From: Methylobacter sp. | GTDB taxonomy: Bacteria > Pseudomonadota > Gammaproteobacteria > Methylococcales > Methylomonadaceae | Length of the DNA stretch: 47,690 bases | Direction: 5' to 3' | Assembly (NCBI GenBank): GCA_026399025.1 | Contig: JAPLRU010000112.1 | Span: forward strand, 1-47,690 | Part shown: positions 27,656 through 37,068 of the stretch, in pieces | Layout of the letters: every line of letters begins with the position of its first letter | Numbering within the stretch: position 1 is the stretch's first letter | Notes under the pieces: generated by a model | What the model saw: only the letters and a program-made list of their open reading frames with translations | Databases searched by the model: none | Told to the model about the DNA's origin: nothing | Program-made: the position numbers and the translations under genes

Positions 27656-29323
27656 ATGGCTCAATATATTTACTCAATGAATCGGGTCGGCAAGATTGTC
27701 CCGCCCAAAAAATATATTCTCAAAGACATCTCGCTGTCTTTTTTTCCCGGCGCAAAAATCGGCGTACTGGGCTTAAACGGCTCGGGTAAATCGACGTTGT
27801 TGCGGATCATGGCAGGCATCGATAAGGAAATCGAAGGCGAGGCGATTCCGCTAAAAGGCATTAAAATCGGTTATCTGCCGCAAGAGCCTCAACTTGATCC
27901 TAATAAATCCGTGCGCGGCAATGTTGAAGAGGCGGTTGCGGAGATTAAAGCGGTTCTCGAACAACTCGATGCGGTTTATGCGGCTTATGCGCTGCCCGAT
28001 GCCGACTTCGATAAGTTGGCCGCCGATCAGGCGCGGCTGGAAGATATTATCAATGCCTGCGACGGCCATAATCTGGACCGCAAACTCGAAGTCGCCGCCG
28101 ATGCGTTGCGGCTGCCGGACTGGGATGCGAATGTCGCCACTTTGTCGGGCGGTGAAAAACGCCGCGTGGCTTTATGCCGCTTATTGCTGTCCAATCCCGA
28201 CATGCTGTTGTTGGACGAACCGACCAACCATTTGGACGCGGAATCGGTTGCTTGGCTGGAACGGTTTTTACACGATTATCCCGGCACTGTGGTTGCGGTT
28301 ACTCATGACCGTTATTTTCTGGATAATGTGGCCGGGTGGATTTTGGAACTGGACAGAGGCTCCGGCATTCCGTGGGAAGGCAATTACTCCAGCTGGTTAG
28401 AGCAAAAGAGCAACCGTTTATTGCAGGAAGAAAAACAGGAATCGTCCCGCCAGAAAGCGATGAAAGAAGAGTTGGAATGGGTACGCTCCAGTCCCAAAGG
28501 CCGCCATGCCAAAAGCAAGGCGCGTTTGGCCCGTTTTGAAGAACTGTCATCAACTGACGTGCAAAAACGCAACGAGACCCAGGAAATTTACATTCCGCCC
28601 GGACCTCGTTTGGGCGACGTGGTGATTGAAGCCGACAACATCAGCAAGGCTTTCGGCGACAAGCTGTTAATCAACGGCTTGAGTTTTAAACTGCCGCCCG
28701 GTGGCATCGTCGGTATTATCGGCCCGAACGGCGCCGGTAAAACCACGCTATTCCGTATGATGGCCGGTGTCGACAAGCCCGATTCGGGCAGCTTAACTTT
28801 AGGGCAAACCGTTCAACTCGCCTACGTTGACCAGATGCGTGACGACCTGGACCCGAAAAAAACCGTGTTCGATGAAATTTCCGACGGGCTGGATTTGATT
28901 ACCGTGGGTAAATATGAAACGCCGTCACGGGCTTATGTCGGGCGTTTTAATTTTAAAGGCGCGGACCAAGGAAAACGTATCGGCGATTTGTCCGGCGGCG
29001 AACGCAACCGTGTGCATTTAGCTAAGCTGCTTAAAACCGGCGGCAATGTGTTGTTGCTTGATGAGCCGACCAATGACTTGGACGTTGAAACGCTACGCGC
29101 GTTGGAAGAAGCGTTGCTGGCATTCCCCGGTTGCGCGGTGGTTATTTCGCATGATCGCTGGTTTCTGGACAGAATCGCCACCCATATGCTGGCTTTTGAA
29201 GGCGACAGTCATGTGGTCTGGTTTGAAGGCAACTATGAAGATTACGAGGCCGACCGTCATCGCCGCTTAGGCAGCGATGCGGATAATCCGCATCGGTTGA
29301 AATATAAAAAATTGACCGGGTAA
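27656..29323 (+). CDS. ettA: Energy-dependent translational throttle ABC-F protein EttA
   Basis: Cytoplasmic ABC-F ATPase that binds the ribosomal E site and gates entry into elongation according to ATP/ADP. Two ABC domains in one chain: Walker [10 protein letters not shown] with signature [12 protein letters not shown], and GPNGAGKTT with [12 protein letters not shown]. Each is followed by LLLDEPTN(H/D)LD. The arm subdomain lies near residues 95-140, and the basic P-site tether linker lies between the two domains. 555 residues, the same as E. coli EttA. Monocistronic here. Confidence 0.96.
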   Translation: MAQYIYSMNRVGKIVPPKKYILKDISLSFFPGAKIGVLGLNGSGKSTLLRIMAGIDKEIEGEAIPLKGIKIGYLPQEPQLDPNKSVRGNVEEAVAEIKAVLEQLDAVYAAYALPDADFDKLAADQARLEDIINACDGHNLDRKLEVAADALRLPDWDANVATLSGGEKRRVALCRLLLSNPDMLLLDEPTNHLDAESVAWLERFLHDYPGTVVAVTHDRYFLDNVAGWILELDRGSGIPWEGNYSSWLEQKSNRLLQEEKQESSRQKAMKEELEWVRSSPKGRHAKSKARLARFEELSSTDVQKRNETQEIYIPPGPRLGDVVIEADNISKAFGDKLLINGLSFKLPPGGIVGIIGPNGAGKTTLFRMMAGVDKPDSGSLTLGQTVQLAYVDQMRDDLDPKKTVFDEISDGLDLITVGKYETPSRAYVGRFNFKGADQGKRIGDLSGGERNRVHLAKLLKTGGNVLLLDEPTNDLDVETLRALEEALLAFPGCAVVISHDRWFLDRIATHMLAFEGDSHVVWFEGNYEDYEADRHRRLGSDADNPHRLKYKKLTG

Positions 29324-29378
29324 TAAAATAACCGCTGTCCCGCACCCTGAAGAATCCATTTATTGAACATTATCTTGC

Positions 29379-29540
29379 TATAGAGCCCGCATTTAATAAA
29401 GCGACATTTACTCCTTCTCCCTCAGGGAGAAGGTTGGGATGAGGGGATAAATAAGCATTTTCCTTATCTTAGATTCCCCTCACCCAACCCTCTCCCGCTG
29501 GAGAGGGCTTTACGTCGCTTTATCAATTTCGGGTTCTATA
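29379..29540. mobile_element. MITE-like element with 27-bp terminal inverted repeats
   Basis: The ends 29379-29405 (TATAGAGCCCGC...AAAGCGAC) and 29514-29540 (GTCGCTTTAT...GGGTTCTATA) are inverted copies with about 4 mismatches; the inner 10 bp are perfect. Between them lie two facing copies of the widespread TTCTCCCT...GAGGGAG / CTCACCC-type palindrome (29411-29446 and 29475-29508). It has no coding capacity. The 162-base size and structure fit a miniature inverted-repeat element. The same inner motif recurs at 47577-47615. Confidence 0.7.
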
Positions 29541-29643
29541 CTTGGCAAAAATAATATCAGTAGGATCGCAAGGGGGCGGAATGTCGGGAAGGGCAATAAC
29601 TTCACTAATCAAAAACAACGGCTATTTGTTCACGCGATTGCCG

Positions 29644-30006
29644 TTAACTTTTTCCGGGCAACATACCGACCGAGCCGGGCTTGATACGTTTACAAGTCAC
29701 TACCACGTCTTCCAGATGGCACTGGCTTTTACCTTGATCGGCGCCGGTGCATGAGGTGCAAGCGGTCTTGCCTTCATCCTTCACTTTCTCGACATGCCAG
29801 CCGTAACCTTGCGACTGACAAAATGTCTTGCTGTATCGGGTCATATTATAAGGTTTCGATGCGGTAGCCATGGCTTCGGATTTGGCTTCACAGCTCGGTG
29901 ACGGCAAGGTATTAGCCATCAGGTCCCGGTAAATATATTCGGTTGCCGACGCTGTTCCTGAACAAAGTGCCATTACTGCCCATAGGCATAGCAAGTTAAG
30001 TTTCAT
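29644..30006 (-). CDS. Secreted six-cysteine small protein, function unknown
   Basis: 120 residues with a clear signal peptide (LNLLCLWAVMALCSGTASA, cleavage near ASA-TEY). The mature part of about 100 residues has six cysteines, including ACTSC and a later HLEDVVVTCKR, which suggests up to three disulfides in the periplasm. AGGAGA precedes the ATG. I do not recognise a family. Nothing nearby tells its role; the small membrane gene next to it may be unrelated. Confidence 0.7.
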   Translation of the reverse strand: MKLNLLCLWAVMALCSGTASATEYIYRDLMANTLPSPSCEAKSEAMATASKPYNMTRYSKTFCQSQGYGWHVEKVKDEGKTACTSCTGADQGKSQCHLEDVVVTCKRIKPGSVGMLPGKS

Positions 30007-30103
30007 GATTCTCTCCTGATTATTATTTAAATACGGACTGCGCTAAGCTTGATAACAGCGGCCGCTTATCGAGTCGAAATAGGGCGTTTGTTCTACTCAA
30101 CGT

Positions 30104-30280
30104 TCAATTCAAGACCCGGATATTCATCAGAGCCGCCTCTTCTTCTATCTGTTGTTTGATCGGTGCGAATTTTTCATTTTCGCTTTGCTTAACCATTGCA
30201 ATGACGACCAATAACGTAAACACCGTACCGCCCACGTACAGCCAAAATTTATCTTTTGTTTGTGTTTGTTCTTCATTCAT
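30104..30280 (-). CDS. Small single-pass membrane protein, function unknown
   Basis: 58 residues: a polar N-terminus (NEEQTQTKDK), one transmembrane helix (FWLYVGGTVFTLLVVIAMV) and a charged C-terminal helix. GAAGGTG lies eight bases before the chosen ATG (30280); a GTG three codons earlier is an alternative. A good ribosome-binding site and sensible composition support a real gene. No family recognised. Confidence 0.6.
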   Translation of the reverse strand: MNEEQTQTKDKFWLYVGGTVFTLLVVIAMVKQSENEKFAPIKQQIEEEAALMNIRVLN

Positions 30281-30497
30281 TTTCTTCACCTTCTTATTAA
30301 GTTTAAATCATCAATAGAGCTACCCCTGTCGACATGAAGGACATGACCGATCAATGTCGAAACAGGTATCTTCCTGGATTTGTGCTGTCTTCGGATCAAC
30401 TACATCAATTCGATATTTTGGCTGTGTGACAGCTTCGACTGACAAGACGCCATGCGGATAAGCGCGGATCAGGAAATATTCTTTTTATTGATAGTAG

Positions 30498-30707
30498 CGG
30501 ATCAATACTATAAAAGAAGCTGAAGAGGGCTGTCAACTAAATATCGATTCGATACAAGAGCCGCTCATTGAATCGTTTTATTCTGCTATTGGAGCAAATG
30601 AAACCAGGGCATTAAAAAGGCTAACAAGCCATTTTCTGAGTTTCAAACTTGATGTGGGGAGAGCGGCTTGGTTCTATGAATCCGGCAATCCCTTAGGACG
30701 AGGCTGA
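30498..30707 (+). pseudogene. Start-less open frame, possible remnant of a small protein
   Basis: In the 535-base gap before the nuclease gene, one plus-strand frame stays open for 69 codons with protein-like composition (EPLIESFYSAIGANETRALK, FKLDVGRAAWFYESGNPLG) and ends at TGA. It has no ATG, GTG or TTG start near its beginning and no ribosome-binding site, so it is probably a decayed gene end. No family recognised. The rest of the gap shows nothing. Confidence 0.3.
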
Positions 30708-30815
30708 TTTCAAAGGAACTTCGGTTACTATAGCGCTTGAATCCGTACAGTCGGCCACGAATTTCGTGTCTGTAAGGAAGAATCTTTTTATAAAGCAGTC
30801 ATATTGCTACTCAGC

Positions 30816-31694
30816 ATGTTTAAATTATTGATCGGATTATTTCGTCTTAGCCGCAGACACCCGGTATTGTTGCTGATTATTGGCAGTCTGGGTTTCGGCG
30901 GCTATGGCTATGAAGTTAAAGTCGCCCGCCCCGCATTACTTTACCAAGGCGCACCGCAAGCTCGTGATGGCAAAAATATCGATACATGGTTTCGAATTTT
31001 ACGCAATCATGGCTTTATTCTGGGCTATTCGGATTTACGCGGTAACCCGTTATGGGTGGAGTACGCGCTGACCGATGCTGCGGAAAATACGCCTTCCTTA
31101 AAGCGACCCGGACATTTTGAAACCGATTGGCGCAGCATCAACCGCGTCAGCCACGAAAGTTATCGGCAAACCCGTAGCGAGCGAAGTCGCCACAGCGCTT
31201 ACGACCGAGGCCATATGGCGCCGAATTACGCAATGAGCCATCTTTACGGCAAAGAAGGTCAGGCGGATAGTTTTTTAATGACCAACATCAGCCCGCAAAA
31301 AGCCAAACTCAATCAGCAAGTGTGGCAACGTCTGGAGGAGACGGAAATCAAGCATTTTGCCAAGCTGTTCGGCAAACTGTGGGTGCTCACCGGGCCGGTT
31401 TTTGTTGGTACGGTCGAGCGTCTACCTTCGGATTGGCGGGTGGAAGTGCCGGATGCCTTTTATAAAATTTATATTACCGAAGCCGCTCCCGGCAAGCCGT
31501 CTATCGCGTTGGCTTTTTTAATACCGCAAAGCGTCAGCGGTAAAGAGCCGTTAGCGCAATTCGTGACCAGCATCGACAACATAGAAGCGAAAACCGGGCT
31601 GGATTTTTTTGCTCAGTTGGATGATCGCATCGAAGCGGCTCTGGAAGCGGCGGTTTTGCCTCAGCCTTGGAAGTTGCAGGCGGTCGCTAAATAA
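30816..31694 (+). CDS. Membrane-tethered DNA/RNA non-specific endonuclease (NUC1 family)
   Basis: Beta-beta-alpha metal nuclease. The catalytic DRGHMAPN motif lies at residues 130-137, with His133 the general base. The metal-ligand Asn follows in the PQKAKLNQQVWQRLE segment. The N-terminus has one hydrophobic helix (PVLLLIIGSLGFGGYGY), so the enzyme is probably anchored to the inner membrane and faces the periplasm. I use the ATG at 30816; a TTG 12 bases earlier is possible. 292 residues. No immunity gene is seen next to it. May serve nutrient scavenging or degradation of incoming DNA. Confidence 0.9.
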   Translation: MFKLLIGLFRLSRRHPVLLLIIGSLGFGGYGYEVKVARPALLYQGAPQARDGKNIDTWFRILRNHGFILGYSDLRGNPLWVEYALTDAAENTPSLKRPGHFETDWRSINRVSHESYRQTRSERSRHSAYDRGHMAPNYAMSHLYGKEGQADSFLMTNISPQKAKLNQQVWQRLEETEIKHFAKLFGKLWVLTGPVFVGTVERLPSDWRVEVPDAFYKIYITEAAPGKPSIALAFLIPQSVSGKEPLAQFVTSIDNIEAKTGLDFFAQLDDRIEAALEAAVLPQPWKLQAVAK

Positions 31695-31823
31695 TAGACT
31701 GAGGATTATTCCTTCTTGGCATTAGCGAAATTACCTATAAAGCCATAACGCACGTTATATAATTCGGCATTTTGCACTATTAAAAAATCTGACCATCTCA
31801 TTTAGCTTTCTCGGAACATTGGC

Positions 31824-32666
31824 ATGAAAACAATTTATATGGTTGCGGGCTTACCCCGTAGCGGATCTACTTTATTGATGAATATTCTCGGGCAAAATCC
31901 GCGCTTTTATGTAACCCCGACGTCCGGGATTGTCGATTTATTGGTTCAAGTGCGTAATCTATGGGATGAGAATAAGGTTTTTTGCGCGATGGGACGCAGG
32001 CAGAGCGAGGCTATAAAACGTAATGTGCTTGAAGGTATGTTGCAGTCCTACTTTCGGCATACCGATAAAACCGTATGTATCGATAAAAACCGTCTTTGGC
32101 CCGAATATCTGGAAATGGCTTCCGCGTTACTGGGCGGCGATGACAAGATAAAAGTGATTATGACTGTACGCGATTTACGCGATGTATTGGCTTCTTTCGA
32201 GCGGGCTTTTCGTCGCACTTCGGCATTAAGCCAAATCCCTCTTGAAAAAGAGAATTATCTTAAATCAAAAACAGCCTTGGGACGCGTCGATTATTTTCTA
32301 GGCAATGCCGAAAATGTCGGGCGCGCATACAACACTGTTCGCGATGCCGTTACTCGCGGCTGGCGAGATCGAATGCATTTTGTCGAATACGAGCAGCTTA
32401 CCAATAATCCGAAGGAGGTATTGGCAGGCATTTATACTTTTCTAGGAGAGGCTGAATTCACCCATGATTTCGAAAATGTCGAGCAAGTGACTTTCGAGGA
32501 TGACTTTTTTTACGGCTATAAAGATCTGCATGTTATTCGCCGGCAGATCAGGCCTCAGCCCCCGCAATGGCCGAAGGTATTCGATCAAACGGTGCTAAAT
32601 AGCCAACAGTGGAAAGACATAGAAGACATTTCCCGGTTTTGGCTTGCCTATCTTGAAAACAAGTAA
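31824..32666 (+). CDS. PAPS-dependent sulfotransferase family protein
   Basis: Likely transfers sulfate from PAPS to a hydroxyl or amine acceptor. The 5'-phosphosulfate loop is GLPRSGSTLLMNIL at residues 9-22, and the 3'-phosphate motif is VIMTVRDLRDVLASFER near residue 113. 280 residues, normal length. Bacterial members modify lipids, polysaccharides or small molecules; the acceptor cannot be deduced. It stands alone, 129 bases after the nuclease gene. Confidence 0.88.
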   Translation: MKTIYMVAGLPRSGSTLLMNILGQNPRFYVTPTSGIVDLLVQVRNLWDENKVFCAMGRRQSEAIKRNVLEGMLQSYFRHTDKTVCIDKNRLWPEYLEMASALLGGDDKIKVIMTVRDLRDVLASFERAFRRTSALSQIPLEKENYLKSKTALGRVDYFLGNAENVGRAYNTVRDAVTRGWRDRMHFVEYEQLTNNPKEVLAGIYTFLGEAEFTHDFENVEQVTFEDDFFYGYKDLHVIRRQIRPQPPQWPKVFDQTVLNSQQWKDIEDISRFWLAYLENK

Positions 32667-33027
32667 GACGCCTGCTTGCGGCGGATTATAGCGCACTCAA
32701 TACCTTCTTTAATGCGCTAAGTTAGGCATGTTTCGATTTCTCAATCGGTAATTTATAGAAATCGAATTGACTCGGCCCTGTTATTATTTCAATCGCCGGT
32801 ATTCACAAGCAGTGGTTTAAATAATGCGAGAAAACGGTAACTTACCGAGCTAGCGAACGTTTTTGCCAGACGCCGCAGAATCTGGACTTATGCCTATTTT
32901 TTACAGTGCTTTATTTTTATTTAAAGGCTATTATTGCGAGCCCGTAAAATTCTAAAGAATATTAAATGATCAACCTCAAAGCCGCTTTCTTAGTATTAAA
33001 TTACGGTTTTAACTAAAAACACTACAA
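32667..33027. other. Intergenic region upstream of the substrate-binding/TonB operon
   Basis: 361 A/T-rich bases without an ORF. It contains a small inverted repeat CGATTTC/GAAATCG (32734-32764). It should hold the promoter of the following operon, but no clear -35/-10 pair or Fur-like box could be singled out. Confidence 0.4.
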
Positions 33028-33834
33028 ATGAAACGCAACTGGCCTGTTTTTTTTATTTTTTTCTTATTTATTGCCGGAGGTTGTCGGCCTGCCCGTTCTA
33101 TAGCCCCTCCTTTTGAAGAGGAGGCGCCGAGCTTCTATTTTTTTAATACGGAATCGAACATCAATAATTTTGTTTCGTTAAAAATGGGTTTTGATATTTA
33201 TTTTGTGGAGCGTGGCGGCTATCTTATACAACCCTTCGATCTTAGGGAGAATTTCGAAGCGGTCATTCAAGGAAAAAAAGGTTACGTTTATTTATTATCC
33301 AATTGGCATTTAAAGGAGCTCCAGCGCAAGCATATACCGCTGGAAATCGCTTTAATCGCCACCTCGAAGGGTAACACCATGCAAAGGAAGGTGTTAAGCG
33401 CAGGCAAAGACATCGTTAATTTCGATATGCTTAAGAATACCGTGGTCGCAGCCGCAGGGAGCGAAGAATATGCTCAGGGCATATTGAAGCAAATATTGGG
33501 CAAGGAACATGAAGCGCTGTTTAAGGACATTAAAATACTTATCGTTCCTAAAGATATTGATGCGTTATTGGCGATAGGTTTTGGTATGGCATCCGCTGCT
33601 ATTTCCGCGGAAAGCGGTTTAGAAAAGCTGGCGATGTTTAATCCGAATCATTTCCGGGAGTTGCATAGTTTGGGTTTTAGCGAAAAAGATTATTTATTAA
33701 TTGCAGCCACATTAAAAAAACCGGATCAAAAAGAAGTGCAATTACTTGAAGCGTTACGCAAAATGTCGGAGGCAGAGGCGGGCAGAGAAAATTTAAAGTT
33801 ATTAGGTATAGATGGCTGGAGGACGTTGAAATGA
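33028..33834 (+). CDS. PhnD-like substrate-binding lipoprotein
   Basis: Lipobox signal (FFIFFLFIAGGC) predicts a lipid-anchored periplasmic protein of 268 residues. The body resembles phosphate/phosphonate-type binding proteins (PhnD-like): FEAVIQGKKGYVYLLSNWHL, then ALIATSKGNTMQRKVLSAGK, the FDMLKNTVVAAAGSEEYAQG segment and AAISAESGLEKL. It lacks an obvious N-terminal strand or two compared with full PhnD. No ABC permease or ATPase is present; a second binding protein and a TonB receptor follow. Ligand unknown. Confidence 0.72.
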   Translation: MKRNWPVFFIFFLFIAGGCRPARSIAPPFEEEAPSFYFFNTESNINNFVSLKMGFDIYFVERGGYLIQPFDLRENFEAVIQGKKGYVYLLSNWHLKELQRKHIPLEIALIATSKGNTMQRKVLSAGKDIVNFDMLKNTVVAAAGSEEYAQGILKQILGKEHEALFKDIKILIVPKDIDALLAIGFGMASAAISAESGLEKLAMFNPNHFRELHSLGFSEKDYLLIAATLKKPDQKEVQLLEALRKMSEAEAGRENLKLLGIDGWRTLK

Positions 33835-33880
33835 AAGGTTTCAAGAATCGCCACCCATCGTATAAAACCGGAGACCTGCT

Positions 33881-34825
33881 ATGAAAATAATAAATTTTTA
33901 CAAGGTCTTTATCCTATTGACGGCTTTTTTTGCAAGTACCGGTTTTGCCCAGAATAAGGTTTTGATCGTTAACAGCGACAATGTTATTTATCGGTATGAA
34001 AGCATCGCTACGGAATTTAAAAAAGCCCTACAGCAAAACGCTTATCAATGGATTGAGTTCAAATTGGACCGTAATGAGAATCCCGAAGCCGAAGCCGAAC
34101 TGAGACAGCTTATCCGGCAAGAAAACCCGGTGCTTATTTATTGCATAGGCACTAAAGCTTATTCGTTGGTACATGGCTATGTTCCTGATAAAAAAACAAT
34201 ATTTTCAGCCGCAATTAATTGGCGAAGATTGGAGCTTGGACAAGCCACTTACGGTATTACTAATGAGCTGTCATCGGCACAGGAAATATCGTTGTTACAT
34301 TATTTCTTTCCAACGGTTAAAACAATTGGCGTACTGTACAATGATAATTTCAGTCGTGAATATATCGAAATTATCAAAAAAGATGCTTTAGCTTTAGGTA
34401 TTAATCTTATTAATCAGGCTGTTAGTAATGTAAGCGAGGTTAAAGAAGCATTCACCGAATTGCTGCCCAAAATAGATATGCTATGGATTATTTCCGATCC
34501 GGTGGTCTTAGGCGATAAACAGACGGTACAACATATTTTTCAAACGGCGCAAAAACAAAATAAACCCGTCTACGCATACAGCGATGTGTATATCGGACAA
34601 GGTGCGGTTTTGTCGATTTCTGTGGATAACGCCACAATTGGCCGGCAGTCGGCAGGCTTAGCCATGATGATGGTTAATGATAAAATGCCTGCTAGCACGA
34701 TGCAAAGCCCGGCCGGCTCAACGATTACCTTAAACAAATGCAAGCTCGACACTTTGCAAACTAAGTTCAATCCGGATGCTCTGGATTCTGTTAATACAAT
34801 TGTGGGCTGTGGTCAGCATGATTAA
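33881..34825 (+). CDS. ABC-type substrate-binding protein, PF04392 family
   Basis: A signal peptide (KVFILLTAFFASTGFAQ) is followed by a two-lobed type-1 periplasmic-binding fold: KVLIVNSDNVIYRYESIATE, NPVLIYCIGTKAYSL, LHYFFPTVKTIGVLYNDNFS, DMLWIISDPVVLGDK and GQGAVLSISVDNATIGRQSA. These fit the PF04392 (TrpX-like) family. GGAG seven bases before the ATG. 46 bases after the lipoprotein gene, and its stop overlaps the start of the TonB receptor gene. No permease is present. Such proteins can also act as sensor domains; ligand unknown. Confidence 0.8.
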   Translation: MKIINFYKVFILLTAFFASTGFAQNKVLIVNSDNVIYRYESIATEFKKALQQNAYQWIEFKLDRNENPEAEAELRQLIRQENPVLIYCIGTKAYSLVHGYVPDKKTIFSAAINWRRLELGQATYGITNELSSAQEISLLHYFFPTVKTIGVLYNDNFSREYIEIIKKDALALGINLINQAVSNVSEVKEAFTELLPKIDMLWIISDPVVLGDKQTVQHIFQTAQKQNKPVYAYSDVYIGQGAVLSISVDNATIGRQSAGLAMMMVNDKMPASTMQSPAGSTITLNKCKLDTLQTKFNPDALDSVNTIVGCGQHD

Positions 34826-36830
34826 GCGTTCATACACATTATTAATCGGCGCTTTGGCCTTAAGCTCCAGCGCTTTTGCTTTTGCATCAACCGCAGATGA
34901 GGAGCTGGAAAAAGAATTGGCGTATCTTGCCGCAGAAAGACAGGTCGTCATTACGGCCTCTAAAATGGCAGAGCATGTAGACAAGACTGTTGCGACCACC
35001 ACGACCATTACTCAAGCCGATATTCAGCAGATTGGGGCGCGCAATTTATTGGATGTGTTGCGCTTGGTTCCGGGTATTGGTATTACTCAAACCCATCTTG
35101 GGATACGTAAAATCGAAGTGCGCGGCGTTAGCACCGTGCTGTCTGAAAAAGTGCAAATGATGTTGAACGGTCACCCGTTGGACCATAATCTGCAAAATGC
35201 CGGCAGTACTTGGGTTTATGACGATTTGCCGGTGGATACGATCAAACGTGTCGAAGTGGTGCGCGGTCCCGGTTCGGCTTTATACGGCGCCAATTCCTTT
35301 CTTGCCGTTATCAATATCATCACTCAAAGCGCCAAGGATTTGAATGGACTGCATACTTCTGCCGGTTGGGGAAGTTTCGATACTCAGCAATACAGGGCAT
35401 CCTGGGGCAAGCAATTCGATAACAGCGCGGAAGCCGCTTTACATTTTAACTTTACCGATACTAACGGCATTAATTCACCGATTCGAGCCGATAGCCAGAG
35501 CATAAATGGCTTGCCATCTAATGCGCCCGGTAACAGTCAGCTCACCGAAGGCCGTTATGATCTGGAATGGAACTTAGGTTATAAAGATTTTAAATTGGAC
35601 GGGCGTTTTATCAATAAAAAAACCGGGGCATTTTTTGGGCAAGCAGCGGTGCTTAGTGATAACCGTACACAACAAAATTACAATGATTATTTTCTGCGTT
35701 TGAGTAAAGATTGGAAGATTCAAGATAAATTGACGATAAATACTCAGTTGTTCCACGATTTTTTTAGCATTGACAATATATGGCAACTTGCTCCTACCCA
35801 GTTTTCTCGTCAGGGTTTTCAAAATACCCGCACAGGCGGTGAGATTCAAGCAAGTTATCATATCAATGATGCTCAAGCTCTAATCGGCGGATTTTCTTAT
35901 GCCAAAGAACAGCAAGGGGATCTTATTGATGAATTAGGTATTGATCCGCAACATTTGATGCCGACTCTGCCTTCTACCACAGAAAGAACCCGTAAGCATT
36001 GGGGGGTCTATCTTGAAGATGTTTGGGATCCGTTAACGAATCTACGGTTAACCGTTGGTGCTCGCTATGATCGATATAACGACTTTGGCGGCACCTTCAA
36101 CCCGAGAATGGGCTTTAATTGGGAGGTGATTAAAAATTATTCATTGAAGTTTTCTTACGGTACCGCTTATCGGGCGCCTGCCTTCGGTGAACTCAGTCTT
36201 GCCAACAATCCTGCATTATTGGGTAATCCAACACTTAAACCGGAAGAAGTTAAGACGTTTGAAACGGGCATTATTACTCATCCCATTAAAGGGTTGACAG
36301 CCCAAGCTACCTATTACCATTCTGCGATCAATCAAATTATTTCACGGATTACTCCCTGTCCAGTGCTGTCATGTATTGGCAATAGTGGTAGCGTGGTCGC
36401 CGAAGGCGTGGAACTGGAGACGCGTTATGATTTTGACGGCAAGTTGCAAGGCTCTTATCTCAGTGTCAATCATGTCTTGCAGCGCAGCATTCAGCTTAAC
36501 CAGCAGTTAGCGGATGTACCGCGACATCGTACCAACCTGACAGTCAACTGGGCATTTGATAATACTTGGAGCAGTTTCGCCCATGTCCTTCTCAAAGGCG
36601 ACACTTTACGCGCCACGGGTGATGCGCGCGGCAATGTGCCCGGATACGGGGTAGTCGATCTGGGCTTGCTGGGAAAAAACCTATTCGCTAAGAAAGTCGA
36701 TGTCGGCTTTAATATCTATAATTTATTGGATAAACGTTATTACGATCCGGCCCCCGCTAGGTTGAATTTTGTCGGCGATTATCAAATGCCCGGAATAGCC
36801 TTTTTCGGGCATGTTAGTCTTAGGTTTTAA
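34818..36830 (+). CDS. TonB-dependent outer-membrane receptor
   Basis: Ligand-gated outer-membrane importer driven by TonB. Signal peptide (TLLIGALALSSSAFAFA), a TonB-box-like RQVVITASK near the mature start, then the plug domain with NLLDVLRLVPGIGI, KIEVRGVS and RVEVVRGPGSALYGANSFLAVINIIT. The 22-strand barrel ends in the C-terminal aromatic HVSLRF. The ATG at 34818 overlaps the previous stop codon, so translation is coupled to the PF04392 gene. 670 residues. Closest in style to BtuB/CirA-like receptors; substrate unknown. Confidence 0.9.
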   Translation: MIKRSYTLLIGALALSSSAFAFASTADEELEKELAYLAAERQVVITASKMAEHVDKTVATTTTITQADIQQIGARNLLDVLRLVPGIGITQTHLGIRKIEVRGVSTVLSEKVQMMLNGHPLDHNLQNAGSTWVYDDLPVDTIKRVEVVRGPGSALYGANSFLAVINIITQSAKDLNGLHTSAGWGSFDTQQYRASWGKQFDNSAEAALHFNFTDTNGINSPIRADSQSINGLPSNAPGNSQLTEGRYDLEWNLGYKDFKLDGRFINKKTGAFFGQAAVLSDNRTQQNYNDYFLRLSKDWKIQDKLTINTQLFHDFFSIDNIWQLAPTQFSRQGFQNTRTGGEIQASYHINDAQALIGGFSYAKEQQGDLIDELGIDPQHLMPTLPSTTERTRKHWGVYLEDVWDPLTNLRLTVGARYDRYNDFGGTFNPRMGFNWEVIKNYSLKFSYGTAYRAPAFGELSLANNPALLGNPTLKPEEVKTFETGIITHPIKGLTAQATYYHSAINQIISRITPCPVLSCIGNSGSVVAEGVELETRYDFDGKLQGSYLSVNHVLQRSIQLNQQLADVPRHRTNLTVNWAFDNTWSSFAHVLLKGDTLRATGDARGNVPGYGVVDLGLLGKNLFAKKVDVGFNIYNLLDKRYYDPAPARLNFVGDYQMPGIAFFGHVSLRF

Positions 36831-36920
36831 TCTCTGCCGCATGAACGAAATGCTGTTTATGCGCAAATATCAATATAAAGACGGGGGCGGGCTTTTTGTC
36901 CGTAAGTAAAACTTACACGT

Positions 36921-36950
36921 CTGCTTATACGGCAACGATAGTATAAGCAG
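36921..36950. terminator. Hairpin after the TonB receptor gene
   Basis: Perfect 10-bp stem CTGCTTATAC / GTATAAGCAG with a 10-base loop, 90 bases after the stop. No T-run follows, so it is only a candidate operon end; it may equally stabilise the mRNA. Confidence 0.4.
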
Positions 36951-37011
36951 GTTCCTCCCAAGCCCCAGATTGGGAAGCCAGGAAGGTAAAGCTCTAGTTT
37001 CCAGAACCGAA

Positions 37012-37033
37012 TTCCCAAGCTGGAGCTTGGGAA
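37012..37033. repeat. TTCCCAAGCT palindrome
   Basis: 10-bp arms TTCCCAAGCT / AGCTTGGGAA around GG. A degenerate related copy lies at 36956-36976 (TCCCAAGCC...TTGGGAAG). Palindromes of this type are common dispersed repeats in several bacterial groups. The last bases of the window (AGTTCCCACGC) may open another copy. Confidence 0.6.
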
Positions 37034-37068
37034 CTTGCGAATTATTTTAAATCAGAGAGAGCACAGGC

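Noticed and set aside
29542-29754. 70-codon plus-strand ORF opposite the secreted six-Cys gene
   Set aside because: It overlaps the MITE end and the better-supported minus-strand gene with signal peptide and ribosome-binding site.
30816-32666. Nuclease plus sulfotransferase as a defence or toxin system
   Set aside because: The genes are 129 bases apart, with no immunity, sensor or partner domain; nothing ties them functionally.
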